From: Pseudomonas sp. Choline-02u-1
GTDB taxonomy: Bacteria > Pseudomonadota > Gammaproteobacteria > Pseudomonadales > Pseudomonadaceae
Direction of reading: 5' to 3'
Assembly (NCBI RefSeq): GCF_002836515.1
Contig: NZ_PJBC01000007.1
Span: 30,824 to 94,823 of the forward strand
DNA length: 64,000 nucleotides
The notes beneath the pieces are model-generated. The model was not told the origin of the DNA. It saw nothing but the letters and a program-made list of their open reading frames with translations, and ran no database searches. The position numbers and the translations under genes are program-made. Below, in pieces: positions 35,706 to 44,610 of this stretch (positions within the stretch are counted from its first letter, which is position 1; each line of letters starts with the position of its first letter).

Positions 35706-36878
35706 TCAGGCCGGGGCCACCGCTTGGGATATCCGCAGAAACCGGCAAAGCTCCTCACGCTTGGCCAACGCATCCCGCCGCCCCAATTCGATCAACTCGC
35801 TGCAATACCCCGCCTCGAACAGCAGATAACTGAGCACCCCCGCCCCACTGGTCTTCGTCGCCCCGGGCCCGCGCAGAAACAGGCGCAACGCCGCTGGCAG
35901 TTCCTGGCGATGCCGCGCGGCGATTTCATCGATCGGCTGACTCGGCGCAATCACTAGCACCTCCACAGGCGCCACGCCCAGTGCACGCGTTGGTGTGCCG
36001 TCGGGAAGCAAATGACTGAACTGATTCAAACGCTGCAGCAACTCGATATCGCTCTCCAGGCTGTCAATGAACGTGCTGTTGAGCATGTGCCCGCCGATCT
36101 GCGCCAGCGTCGGTTGCTGGCCGCTGTAGGCGCGCTCCTGCGGCGGCTGCGGATCAACGCCGCGCGGGTTGCCGCTGACGCCCACCACCAGCACGCGACT
36201 GGCGCCCAGGTGCAGTGCCGGACTGATCGGCGCCGACTGACGCACTGCGCCGTCACCGAAATATTCCTCAGCGATTTTCACCGGTGCGAACAACAGCGGA
36301 ATCGCCGAACTGGCCAGCAGGTGATCGACCGACAACTGCGTCGGCACGCCAATGCGGCGGTGCCGCAGCCAGGCGTCGATGGTGCCGCCGCCCTGATAGA
36401 ACGTGACCGCTTGCCCCGACTCGTAGCCGAATGCGGTCACCGCCACCGCGTGCAACTGCTTGCGCGCGATGGATTCGGCGATGCCGGGCAGGTGCAGTTT
36501 TTCCTCGAGCAGTTCGCGCAGCGGCGAACTGTTGAGCAGCGCCACCGGCATCTGCCGACCGAGGCCGAGCAGGCTGTGGCTGATGAAGCGGCTGGCTTGA
36601 TGGATCACGCCGGGCCAGTCGCTGCGCAACACGCGGTGGCTGCGAAAGCCCTGCCAGAACTGGGTCAGGCGTTCGATGGCGGCGCGAAAGTCCGTGGCGC
36701 CGCTGGCCAGGCTGACCGCATTGATCGCCCCGGCCGAGGTGCCGACGATCACCGGAAAGGGATTGTCCGCGCCTACCGGCAGCAACTCGGCAATCGCCGC
36801 CAGCACCCCGACCTGATAAGCCGCCCGAGCCCCGCCGCCGGAAAGAATCAAACCTGTAACCGGTTCAGCAGGACTCAT
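35706..36878 (-). CDS. Patatin-like phospholipase
   Basis: A 390-residue acyl hydrolase of the patatin family with a Ser–Asp dyad. The oxyanion loop is GGGARAAYQVGVL (about residues 14–26), the nucleophile is S48 in VGTSAGAINAV, and the Asp is D209 in FGDGAVRQ. No signal peptide, so probably cytoplasmic or peripheral. It lies upstream of nothing co-directional except the acyltransferase 35 bases before it, with which it may share an mRNA and a role in membrane lipid turnover. Confidence 0.9.
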   Translation of the reverse strand: MSPAEPVTGLILSGGGARAAYQVGVLAAIAELLPVGADNPFPVIVGTSAGAINAVSLASGATDFRAAIERLTQFWQGFRSHRVLRSDWPGVIHQASRFISHSLLGLGRQMPVALLNSSPLRELLEEKLHLPGIAESIARKQLHAVAVTAFGYESGQAVTFYQGGGTIDAWLRHRRIGVPTQLSVDHLLASSAIPLLFAPVKIAEEYFGDGAVRQSAPISPALHLGASRVLVVGVSGNPRGVDPQPPQERAYSGQQPTLAQIGGHMLNSTFIDSLESDIELLQRLNQFSHLLPDGTPTRALGVAPVEVLVIAPSQPIDEIAARHRQELPAALRLFLRGPGATKTSGAGVLSYLLFEAGYCSELIELGRRDALAKREELCRFLRISQAVAPA

Positions 36879-36913
36879 CGCAACACTCCAGGGGGCCTAG
36901 CAGAATGGCAGGA

Positions 36914-37846
36914 TCAGCGGCGCTTGGGATAAAGCTTCGGCTCGCCCGGCGGGCGGCTCTTGAAACGCCGATGCGCCCACAGATATTGCTCGGGGCAGGC
37001 ACGCATGACGCTCTCGACCCACTGATTGATGCGGATGCAATCGGCCTCTTCACTCTCGCCGGGAAAATCCTCCAGCGGCGGATGAATCACCAGGCGATAA
37101 CCGCTGCCGTCGGCCAGACGTTCCTGAGTAAACGGCACCACCAGCGCCTTGCCCAGGCGAGCAAACTTGGTCGTTGCGGTGACGGTGGCGGCCTGAATGC
37201 CGAACAGCGGCACGAAGATGCTTTGCTTGGCGCCGTAGTCCTGATCCGGCGCATACCAGATCGCCCGGCCCGAGCGCAGCAGCTTGAGCATGCCGCGAAC
37301 GTCGTCGCGCTCCACCGCCAGCGAATCCAGATTGTGCCGCTCGCGACCACGGCGCTGGACGAAGTCGAACAAGGGGTTTTTGTGTTCGCGGTACATGCCG
37401 TCGATGGTGTGCTGCTGGCCAAGCAGCGCCGCGCCGATTTCCAGGGTGGTGAAATGCGCAGCCATGAGGATCACGCCTTTGCCTTCGCGCTGGGCCTTCT
37501 GCAGATGTTCAAGGCCTTCGACGTGGGCCAGTTTCGCCAGACGCTCGCGCGACCACCACCAGCTCATCGCCATTTCAAAAAAAGCGATCCCGGTGGAGGC
37601 GAAGTTTTCCTTGAGCAGGCGTTTGCGCTCGGCGGCGGATTTTTCCGGGAAGCACAATTGCAGATTGCGCCGCGCGATGGTTCGCCGGTCGCTGGCGAGG
37701 CGATACATCAACGCACCCAAAACTCGACCGATGGTCAGCAGCGCCGGATACGGCAACTGCACGATCAGCCATAAAAGCCCCAGACCGCACCAGAGCGGCC
37801 AGAAGCGCGGAGCAAGAAATGCTTTTCGAAAACGCGGGCGATCCAT
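36914..37846 (-). CDS. lpxL: Lipid A biosynthesis acyltransferase (LpxL/HtrB family)
   Basis: A 310-residue inner-membrane acyltransferase that adds a secondary acyl chain (probably laurate) to lipid A. ATG 37844–37846 begins MDRPRFRKAF; a longer frame extends into the minC leader and is rejected. One N-terminal membrane helix (FWPLWCGLGLLWLIVQLPYP) precedes the catalytic HX4E motif AAHFTTLEIG and WYAPDQDYG. Divergent from minC. Which of the Pseudomonas LpxL paralogues it is cannot be told. Confidence 0.85.
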   Translation of the reverse strand: MDRPRFRKAFLAPRFWPLWCGLGLLWLIVQLPYPALLTIGRVLGALMYRLASDRRTIARRNLQLCFPEKSAAERKRLLKENFASTGIAFFEMAMSWWWSRERLAKLAHVEGLEHLQKAQREGKGVILMAAHFTTLEIGAALLGQQHTIDGMYREHKNPLFDFVQRRGRERHNLDSLAVERDDVRGMLKLLRSGRAIWYAPDQDYGAKQSIFVPLFGIQAATVTATTKFARLGKALVVPFTQERLADGSGYRLVIHPPLEDFPGESEEADCIRINQWVESVMRACPEQYLWAHRRFKSRPPGEPKLYPKRR

Positions 37847-37963
37847 TAAAGCTTCCGTAAATACAGTGGCCGCGCATTCTACATCGTTCGACCCGGCTTG
37901 CGGCTCGCGGGCGTTCTCGTTATAAGTCTCGGCACTTTTAGTGACAAGCCGTTGTATGCCGAC

Positions 37964-38701
37964 ATGAGCCAAACCGACCCGTTAGACCAAGATCCCGTAT
38001 TCCAGCTCAAGGGCAGCATGCTGGCCATTACTGTGCTGGAACTGGCCCGTAACGACCTCGAAAGCCTCGATCGGCAACTGGCCGCCAAAGTCGCCCAGGC
38101 GCCAAATTTTTTCAGCAATGCACCGCTGGTTCTGGCGCTCGACAAATTGCCGCCGAGCCAGGGCGCTGTCGACCTGCCGGGGCTGATGCGCGTCTGCCGT
38201 CAACATGGCCTGCGCACCCTGGCCATTCGCGCCAGCCGCATCGAAGACATCGCCGCCGCCATCGCCATCGACATCCCCGTGCTGCCGCCCTCCGGCGCCC
38301 GCGAGCGTCCGCTGGAGACGCCGGAAGCGGAAGTCAGAAAGAAGCCGGAAAAACCGCCTGAGCCGACCGTTAAACCGACCCGCGTAATCACCACGCCAGT
38401 ACGTGGTGGCCAACAGATATACGCCCAGGGTGGCGATCTGGTCGTGGTCTCATCGGTCAGTCCGGGGGCGGAACTTCTCGCCGATGGCAACATCCATGTA
38501 TACGGCCCGATGCGTGGCCGTGCACTGGCCGGCGTCAAAGGTGACACCAAGGCACGGATTTTCTGTCAGCAATTGAGCGCTGAACTGATCTCCATCGCCG
38601 GTCATTACAAGGTTTCCGAAGATCTGCGTCGCGATCCGATGTGGGGCTCGGGCGTCCAGGTCAGCCTGTCAGGCGACGTGTTGAACATCATTCGGCTTTA
38701 A
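37964..38701 (+). CDS. minC: Septum site-determining protein MinC
   Basis: The FtsZ-antagonising part of the Min system, 245 residues from ATG 37964. The N-terminal domain ([15 protein letters not shown]) blocks FtsZ polymers. A Pro-rich linker ([20 protein letters not shown]) leads to the C-terminal beta-helix ([39 protein letters not shown]) that dimerises and binds MinD. A gap of 169 bases separates it from minD. Confidence 0.96.
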   Translation: MSQTDPLDQDPVFQLKGSMLAITVLELARNDLESLDRQLAAKVAQAPNFFSNAPLVLALDKLPPSQGAVDLPGLMRVCRQHGLRTLAIRASRIEDIAAAIAIDIPVLPPSGARERPLETPEAEVRKKPEKPPEPTVKPTRVITTPVRGGQQIYAQGGDLVVVSSVSPGAELLADGNIHVYGPMRGRALAGVKGDTKARIFCQQLSAELISIAGHYKVSEDLRRDPMWGSGVQVSLSGDVLNIIRL

Positions 38702-38870
38702 CGGATACTGCCGCATTTTCCAAGCATCTCTAAAACGTAGCGAAAACGGCTCAAACGAAGTAGGAAAAAGGCCTAAAGCCAAATTCCAGCCAAGGCTGTC
38801 CGACTGCAGTAGTTTTCAGGAGATGTTTTTCAGGGGCTGAACAGTCCTTCTTCCTTAGGGGTGAAACACC

Positions 38871-39683
38871 TTGGCCAAGATTCTCGTGGTTACATCCGGC
38901 AAGGGTGGTGTGGGTAAGACCACCACCAGCGCCGCTATCGGTACCGGTCTCGCACTGCGCGGCCACAAAACAGTGATCGTCGACTTCGACGTCGGCTTGC
39001 GTAACCTCGACCTGATCATGGGTTGCGAGCGCCGCGTGGTATACGACTTCGTCAACGTCGTGAACGGCGAAGCCAACCTGCAACAGGCGCTGATCAAAGA
39101 CAAGCGCCTGGAAAACCTCTACGTGCTGGCAGCCAGCCAGACCCGCGACAAAGACGCGCTGACCGTCGAAGGCGTGGAAAAGGTCCTGATGGAGCTCAAG
39201 GAACAATTCGAGTTCGTCGTCTGCGATTCCCCGGCTGGCATCGAGAAAGGTGCGCACCTGGCCATGTACTTCGCTGACGAAGCGATCGTTGTGACCAACC
39301 CGGAAGTCTCCTCGGTACGTGACTCGGACCGCATGCTCGGCCTGCTGGCGAGCAAATCGCGCCGCGCCGAACGTGGCGAAGACCCGATCAAGGAACACCT
39401 GCTGATCACCCGCTACCACCCGGAGCGTGTTGAAAAGGGCGAGATGCTTGGCGTTGAAGACGTCAAGGAAATCCTTTCGGTGACCCTGCTCGGCGTGATC
39501 CCGGAATCCCAGGCTGTGCTCAAGGCTTCCAACCAGGGCGTGCCGGTAATTCTCGACGACCAGAGTGATGCCGGTCAGGCTTACAGCGATACCGTCGACC
39601 GCCTGCTGGGCAAAGAAAAAGCCCACCGATTCCTCGATGTCGAGAAGAAGGGATTCTTCGAGCGCCTGTTTGGAGGTAGGTAA
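38871..39683 (+). CDS. minD: Septum site-determining ATPase MinD
   Basis: A membrane-associated ATPase of 270 residues that recruits MinC and oscillates with MinE. The reading frame starts with TTG at 38871 (TTG GCC AAG ATT); no ATG or GTG is available in frame. The deviant Walker A is [11 protein letters not shown]. The C-terminal amphipathic membrane-targeting helix is [11 protein letters not shown]. The stop codon TAA shares one base with the minE ATG. Confidence 0.97.
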   Translation: MAKILVVTSGKGGVGKTTTSAAIGTGLALRGHKTVIVDFDVGLRNLDLIMGCERRVVYDFVNVVNGEANLQQALIKDKRLENLYVLAASQTRDKDALTVEGVEKVLMELKEQFEFVVCDSPAGIEKGAHLAMYFADEAIVVTNPEVSSVRDSDRMLGLLASKSRRAERGEDPIKEHLLITRYHPERVEKGEMLGVEDVKEILSVTLLGVIPESQAVLKASNQGVPVILDDQSDAGQAYSDTVDRLLGKEKAHRFLDVEKKGFFERLFGGR

Positions 39684-39937
39684 TGAACCTTTTTGACTTC
39701 TTTCGTGCCAACAAAAAGCCAAGTACCGCCTCGGTAGCGAAAGAGCGTCTACAGATCATCGTGGCGCATGAGCGCGGCCAGCGCAGCACGCCGGATTACC
39801 TGCCAGCCTTGCAGAAGGAACTGGTCGACGTGATCCGCAAGTACGTCAATATCGGCAACGATGACGTACACGTTGCACTGGAAAGCCAGGGCAGTTGCTC
39901 GATTCTGGAACTCAACATCACCCTGCCCGACCGCTGA
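39683..39937 (+). CDS. minE: Cell division topological specificity factor MinE
   Basis: 84 residues. The N-terminal [12 protein letters not shown] is the membrane-binding and anti-MinCD segment ([15 protein letters not shown] is the MinD-contact helix). The C-terminal domain dimerises. Translationally coupled to minD by a TAATG junction. Displaces MinD from the membrane and so restricts division to midcell. Confidence 0.96.
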   Translation: MNLFDFFRANKKPSTASVAKERLQIIVAHERGQRSTPDYLPALQKELVDVIRKYVNIGNDDVHVALESQGSCSILELNITLPDR

Positions 39938-40027
39938 GTCGATCCGGCAGGTACGACGGCGGTTCAGGGCCATTCCCCGGTGGAATGGTCCTGCACCGCC
40001 GTTGGCATTTGTTACGAGGCTGTTTTA

Positions 40028-40663
40028 ATGCCGCTGTCCAACATCCGCATCATCTATCAGGACGCCGCCGTACTGGTGGTCGACAAACCGACCCTGCTGC
40101 TCTCGGTGCCCGGCCGCGCCGATGACAACAAGGACTGCCTGATTACCCGTTTGCAGGAAAACGGCTACCCGGAAGCGCGCATCGTCCATCGCCTGGACTG
40201 GGAAACCTCCGGCATCATTTTGCTGGCCCGTGATGCCGACACCCATCGTGAGTTGTCGCGGCAGTTTCATGATCGCGAAACCGAAAAGGCCTACACCGCT
40301 TTGGCCTGGGGTCAGCCGGAACTGGACAGCGGTAGCATCGACCTGCCGTTGCGCTACGACCCACCGACCAAGCCGCGCCATGTAGTCGATCACGAATTCG
40401 GCAAACATGCGCTGACGTTCTGGAAGGTGCTGGAACGGTGCGGCGACTGGTGCCGGGTCGAGCTGACACCGATCACCGGTCGCTCACATCAATTGCGCGT
40501 GCACCTGTTGTCGATCGGCCATCCGCTGCTCGGTGACGGACTCTACGCCCACGAGCAGGCTCTGGCGGCCTGGCCGCGCCTGTGTCTGCACGCGAGCATG
40601 CTCAGTTTCACTCATCCGCAAAGCGGCGAGCGCCTGCGATTCGAGTGCCCGGCGCCGTTCTGA
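40028..40663 (+). CDS. rluA: RluA-family pseudouridine synthase
   Basis: A 211-residue pseudouridine synthase without an S4 domain, the size of RluA. The catalytic Asp is in the canonical VHRLDWETSG. Other motifs: KAYTALAWG, and TGRSHQLRVHLLSIGHPLLGD at the end. RluA modifies 23S rRNA U746 and tRNA U32. The start at ATG 40028 (MPLSNIRII) is preferred over a longer frame in the minE–rluA spacer. Confidence 0.82.
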   Translation: MPLSNIRIIYQDAAVLVVDKPTLLLSVPGRADDNKDCLITRLQENGYPEARIVHRLDWETSGIILLARDADTHRELSRQFHDRETEKAYTALAWGQPELDSGSIDLPLRYDPPTKPRHVVDHEFGKHALTFWKVLERCGDWCRVELTPITGRSHQLRVHLLSIGHPLLGDGLYAHEQALAAWPRLCLHASMLSFTHPQSGERLRFECPAPF

Positions 40664-40680
40664 ATCGCGCCTGCTTCTGA

Positions 40681-40708
40681 AAGGCCTTCCTGATGGAGGG
40701 CTTTTTTT
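40681..40708 (+). terminator. Rho-independent terminator of rluA
   Basis: Stem GCCTTCC/GGAGGGC (one T·G pair) followed by a run of seven T residues. Confidence 0.85.
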
Positions 40709-40749
40709 GTTCTGTCAAAAGTTCACCGGCAATAGATTGACGTAAAGAA

Positions 40750-40767
40750 CTGTCATAAAGTTGTAAT
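40750..40767 (+). promoter_or_regulatory. Candidate Pho box
   Basis: CTGTCATAAAGTTGTAAT: two CTGTCAT-type half-sites with a 4-base spacer, nearly the E. coli phoA box. An AT-rich TAAAAT follows at 40774, somewhat closer than the usual 10-base gap. It lies 47 bases before the LPS-kinase-like gene. Confidence 0.6.
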
Positions 40768-40814
40768 CAAATATAAAATCATGGCACTTCGACATCAGGC
40801 AGGAGGCCTTTTCC

Positions 40815-41657
40815 GTGTTCTGCAGCAAAACGCTCCAATCCGAATATCCGATCGTGTGCGCATTCGGTAACACCACCCTGCACCTGAGCGAAACCCCCAG
40901 CACCCAGGCGCGCCAAGCCCTCGAACAACTGATAGAAAAACGTCGCGCGCGCAAACTGACCCGGGCCAGCGCACCGTTGTCGTCCTGTGAAACACCACTT
41001 TTCGCCAAGGTCCAGCCACTGGACACGTTCAAGGCAAAAGTGCGGGTGAGCCTGAACAAACCGCAACGTAACGGGCGCTTCGACTGGCCGCTCGAAGAAC
41101 TGATGAATTCCCTCGAAGCTCAGCGCCGGGGCGTGAACATGCCGCCATTGAAGGGCTATGGCTACACCCGCAGCAGGCTTGGCCTGACCGAAGAGTTCTT
41201 CCTGCTGACGCACCTGCTCGAAGGCCATATTGATGGCGCCGAATGCATCAGGCGCAACCCCGAAAATATCGAAGCTTTCATCCTCGATGCGTTTCAACTG
41301 CTCAGCTCGCTGGCCAGTAAAAACATCACCCACATGGATTTCTGGGTGGGCAACATCATGGTGCCCGAGCAAACGCACGGGCCACTAAAAGCCATTGATT
41401 TTGAAAACTGCTTCGCAGGCCCGACCGCGCACCTGAGTGAAACGCTCGGTTTTCAACTGGGCTTCTTCTATCGTCGGGAAATCTACAAATTCATCACCGA
41501 AGCCGCTTACGATCGCTTGGTCGATCAATACCTCAGTGCGCTGGCTGGTTTGTCTCGAGACAAGTTCGAAACTGTCTATCAGCCGAGCAAGCATGAAGAC
41601 ATCGGTCGCAAGCAGCGCCGCGAAGTCTTCCTCAACGGCAGACTGATCATCGGTTGA
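40815..41657 (+). CDS. LPS kinase-like (Kdo/WaaP family) protein
   Basis: A 280-residue protein-kinase-fold protein of the Kdo/WaaP group. Start GTG 40815 has a strong AGGAGG site. The catalytic-loop equivalent is ITHMDFWVGNIMV (HxD…N) and the metal-binding Asp is in KAIDFENCF. The N-lobe is less clear (FAKVQPLDTFKAKVRVS would carry the ATP lysine). The family phosphorylates LPS core sugars or related substrates at the inner membrane. With the glycosyltransferase downstream and a Pho box upstream, it may change the envelope under phosphate limitation. Confidence 0.8.
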   Translation: MFCSKTLQSEYPIVCAFGNTTLHLSETPSTQARQALEQLIEKRRARKLTRASAPLSSCETPLFAKVQPLDTFKAKVRVSLNKPQRNGRFDWPLEELMNSLEAQRRGVNMPPLKGYGYTRSRLGLTEEFFLLTHLLEGHIDGAECIRRNPENIEAFILDAFQLLSSLASKNITHMDFWVGNIMVPEQTHGPLKAIDFENCFAGPTAHLSETLGFQLGFFYRREIYKFITEAAYDRLVDQYLSALAGLSRDKFETVYQPSKHEDIGRKQRREVFLNGRLIIG

Positions 41658-41750
41658 CGCCACGCCCGGCAACACTTTGACGCAAGTGTGTGGCCTGCAA
41701 ATCAGCCGACCAATACGGTAAACTCGCGCACCCGCCGTATGGAGCCGCTT

Positions 41751-42845
41751 ATGCGCGAAGCCTTCCCCCCCATGGAAAAAGTACCGCACCAGTTGCTCTA
41801 CCTGATCTATGGCGACAAAGACGTTTATCGGCGCGAGGCGAAATTCAGCATCCTCACCGCCCTGGCGCAACTGCAGCAGGGTGAATCGGTACGCATCAGA
41901 ATCCTGACCGATCGCCCGCAGGACTACGCCGGCTGGCCGGTCGACACCGTCGCCCTGAGCGAGCAGACCCTCAGCCAGTGGCAGGGCGAGAACGGCTACC
42001 ACCACCGCCGCAAAGCGTGCGCCATTGCACTGGGCCTGACACTCGCCGAAAAAACCCTGTTCGTCGACACCGACACGCTGTTTCTGGGTTCGCCGCATCG
42101 ACTGTTCAGCATGATCACACCCGGCCGTTACGTGATGGACCGCTTCGAATACGATTGGAGTTATGTCTGTAAGCGCACGGACTACGAAAAACTTGCGCGC
42201 TGCCTGCAAGTCCACGGCATCTCGCCTGCCAACAGCTTCAAGCTGTACAACAGCGGCTTGTGCGGCGTCACCGATGGCGATGCAGCGCTGCTGGAAACGT
42301 CGATCCGACTGATCGATGAGTGGACGCAGGATTCGTTCGACATCCACACGATCGAACAGATTGCACTGTCATTTGCCATGCGCGACCAGCCCATCCAGGA
42401 AGCGAAGAAATTCGTCTATCACTACTTCGCCGACAAAAACTTCTTCCACGCCATGCAGAAACATTTCTTCGCCCGCTACGGCGAGGCCTTTCACCCCGAA
42501 TTGCCAGACCTGAGCACCGAGGTCCCGCGCAGCAAACCGATCCCTTCGACCTGGGAGCGCCTGCGCATCAAGTGGAAGTTGCGCAAAAAGCGCGGCGGCA
42601 TGAAGAAAGTCGGCCGTGCGTTGCTGTTCGGCAGTGCTGCACCTGAACATCCGTATTACGAAATCTGCCGGCATGAATGGTGGGAATCGGCTTCGCGGGA
42701 AATCCTTCGCTGGGACAGCGTCGCGCAACAAGCTTTCTTCGGCACTGACAAGGGTTGGCCAAAACATCTGCCGAAACCTGCGAGGAAGGCTGATCAGAAG
42801 GCCATCCTGGCCTATCTGCGCAAGCGCATCGGTCATCAGGCCTGA
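41751..42845 (+). CDS. Nucleotide-sugar glycosyltransferase (GT-A fold)
   Basis: A 364-residue protein. ATG 41751 has GGAG in front; frames to 41688 are unsupported. The DxD metal/nucleotide motif is KTLFVDTDTLFLG and substrate-loop sequence FKLYNSGLCGVTDGDA follows, as in GT8-like transferases. The C-terminal 90 residues are basic (RLRIKWKLRKKRGGMKK), which fits peripheral membrane binding. It lies 93 bases after the LPS-kinase-like gene and probably modifies LPS core or another surface glycan. Confidence 0.8.
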   Translation: MREAFPPMEKVPHQLLYLIYGDKDVYRREAKFSILTALAQLQQGESVRIRILTDRPQDYAGWPVDTVALSEQTLSQWQGENGYHHRRKACAIALGLTLAEKTLFVDTDTLFLGSPHRLFSMITPGRYVMDRFEYDWSYVCKRTDYEKLARCLQVHGISPANSFKLYNSGLCGVTDGDAALLETSIRLIDEWTQDSFDIHTIEQIALSFAMRDQPIQEAKKFVYHYFADKNFFHAMQKHFFARYGEAFHPELPDLSTEVPRSKPIPSTWERLRIKWKLRKKRGGMKKVGRALLFGSAAPEHPYYEICRHEWWESASREILRWDSVAQQAFFGTDKGWPKHLPKPARKADQKAILAYLRKRIGHQA

Positions 42846-42923
42846 CAATACGTGCGCAAACCACTTGCCCAATGCAGCTGAGTGATGCGTTAAACTGCCG
42901 CCCATTGCTGTCTGGAGTTTCTT

Positions 42924-44213
42924 ATGCGCGCAGAGTTGAACCAGGGCCTGATCGACTTTCTCAAGGCCTCCCCTACCCCGTTTCACGCCACCGCCAGCCT
43001 CGTTCAGCGTCTGGAGGCCGCCGGTTATGTGCGCCTCGACGAGCGCGAGCCATGGTCCACCGAGGCCAACGGCCGCTATTACGTCACCCGTAACGATTCC
43101 TCGATCGTCGCGATCAAAATGGGCCGCAACTCGCCACTGCACGACGGTATTCGTCTGGTCGGCGCCCACACCGACAGCCCATGCCTGCGGGTCAAGCCGC
43201 AACCGGAACTGCAGCGTCAGGGCTTCTGGCAGTTGGGCGTCGAAGTCTACGGCGGCGCACTGCTGGCGCCGTGGTTCGACCGCGATCTGTCGCTGGCCGG
43301 CCGCGTGACCTTCCGCCGTGACGGCAAGGTCGAAAGCCAGTTGATCGACTTCAAGGCACCGATTGCGATCATTCCCAACCTGGCCATCCATCTCAACCGC
43401 GAAGCCAACCAGGGCTGGGCGATCAACGCGCAGACCGAACTGCCGCCGGTCCTCGCCCAGTTCGCCGGTGACGAGCGCGTCGATTTCCGCGCCGTGCTCA
43501 CTGATCAACTGGCCCGCGAACACGGTCTGAACGCCGACGTGGTGCTGGATTACGAGCTGAGTTTCTACGACACGCAAAGCGCTGCAGTCATCGGTCTTAA
43601 CGGCGACTTCATCGCTGGTGCGCGGCTGGATAACCTGCTGTCCTGCTACGCCGGCCTGCAGGCGTTGCTCACCGCCGAGACCGACGAAACCTGCGTGCTG
43701 GTGTGTAACGACCACGAAGAAGTCGGCTCCTGCTCGGCGTGCGGTGCCGACGGCCCGATGCTCGAACAGACCCTGCGCCGCCTGCTGCCGGAAGGCGACG
43801 AGTTCGTGCGCACCATCCAGAAATCCCTACTGGTGTCGGCCGACAACGCCCACGGCGTGCATCCCAACTATGCCGAAAAGCACGACGCCAACCACGGCCC
43901 GAAACTCAATGCCGGGCCGGTGATCAAGGTCAACAGCAACCAGCGCTATGCCACCAACAGCGAAACCGCCGGTTTCTTCCGCCACCTGTGCATGGCCGAA
44001 GAAGTGCCGGTGCAAAGCTTCGTGGTGCGCAGCGACATGGGCTGCGGCTCGACGATCGGCCCGATCACCGCCAGTCACCTGGGCGTGCGCACCGTCGACA
44101 TCGGCCTGCCGACTTTCGCCATGCATTCGATCCGCGAGCTGTGCGGCAGCCATGACCTGGCGCATCTGGTCAAAGTGCTCAGCGCGTTCTATGCCAGTCG
44201 TGAATTGCCTTAA
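42924..44213 (+). CDS. apeB: M18-family aspartyl aminopeptidase
   Basis: A cytoplasmic dizinc aminopeptidase of 429 residues. Zinc-site motifs: [14 protein letters not shown] with His and Asp, [12 protein letters not shown] with the Glu–Glu pair, and [18 protein letters not shown] near the end with the last ligand. The length is normal for M18 enzymes, which form dodecamers and remove N-terminal acidic or neutral residues. Monocistronic, ending in a REP-type repeat. Confidence 0.92.
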   Translation: MRAELNQGLIDFLKASPTPFHATASLVQRLEAAGYVRLDEREPWSTEANGRYYVTRNDSSIVAIKMGRNSPLHDGIRLVGAHTDSPCLRVKPQPELQRQGFWQLGVEVYGGALLAPWFDRDLSLAGRVTFRRDGKVESQLIDFKAPIAIIPNLAIHLNREANQGWAINAQTELPPVLAQFAGDERVDFRAVLTDQLAREHGLNADVVLDYELSFYDTQSAAVIGLNGDFIAGARLDNLLSCYAGLQALLTAETDETCVLVCNDHEEVGSCSACGADGPMLEQTLRRLLPEGDEFVRTIQKSLLVSADNAHGVHPNYAEKHDANHGPKLNAGPVIKVNSNQRYATNSETAGFFRHLCMAEEVPVQSFVVRSDMGCGSTIGPITASHLGVRTVDIGLPTFAMHSIRELCGSHDLAHLVKVLSAFYASRELP

Positions 44214-44230
44214 TCAGCGGCGCTGATTGA

Positions 44231-44308
44231 TGCAGGAGCTGCGCAAGGCTGCGGTTTTTTGATTTTGCTTTGAAGATCAAAAGATCGCAGCCTGCGGCAG
44301 CTCCTACA
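44231..44308. repeat. REP-type inverted repeat (GGAGCTGC family)
   Basis: Arms gcaggagctgcgcaaggctg and its near complement around gaagatcaaaagatc. Same family as those at 29.9 and 53.0 kb. Confidence 0.8.
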
Positions 44309-44359
44309 CGTGCAAACCCGCCTAGACTCAAATGATCCCACCCAGACAAGGCAGTCTCC

Positions 44360-44536
44360 ATGATCTCGATGTCCTCCTTCCATGCCATGCTCATTCCCAT
44401 CCTCAGCGGGATGATCCTGCTGGCCATAGGCTTCAACTTCCGTGACAAAAATGCCGGGGTGTTCGCCATGTGGGTCGGCATGCTGATGATCCTCGCCACG
44501 GTGGTCTACAAGATCCTCGCCAAGCTCAACGAATGA
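44360..44536 (+). CDS. 58-residue membrane peptide
   Basis: A short frame below the usual length cut-off. It encodes two hydrophobic helices (FHAMLIPILSGMILLAIGF and GVFAMWVGMLMILATVVYKI) separated by the polar loop NFRDKNA. The stop TGA overlaps an ATG (44533) in the frame of the downstream mechanosensitive channel as ATGA. Codon use fits the neighbours. Function unknown; an accessory of the channel or an independent small membrane protein are both possible. Confidence 0.6.
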   Translation: MISMSSFHAMLIPILSGMILLAIGFNFRDKNAGVFAMWVGMLMILATVVYKILAKLNE

Positions 44537-44610
44537 CCGCGCCCGGCTCGCATTGCGCCAGAGGGCCTCGTACACTCCAGCGCATCCGCCAATCCCGAGG
44601 TTGTCTCCTG

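Noticed and set aside
42369..43715. 448-codon minus-strand frame across the glycosyltransferase and apeB genes
   Set aside because: It spans two well-supported genes on the other strand and has no motif of its own.
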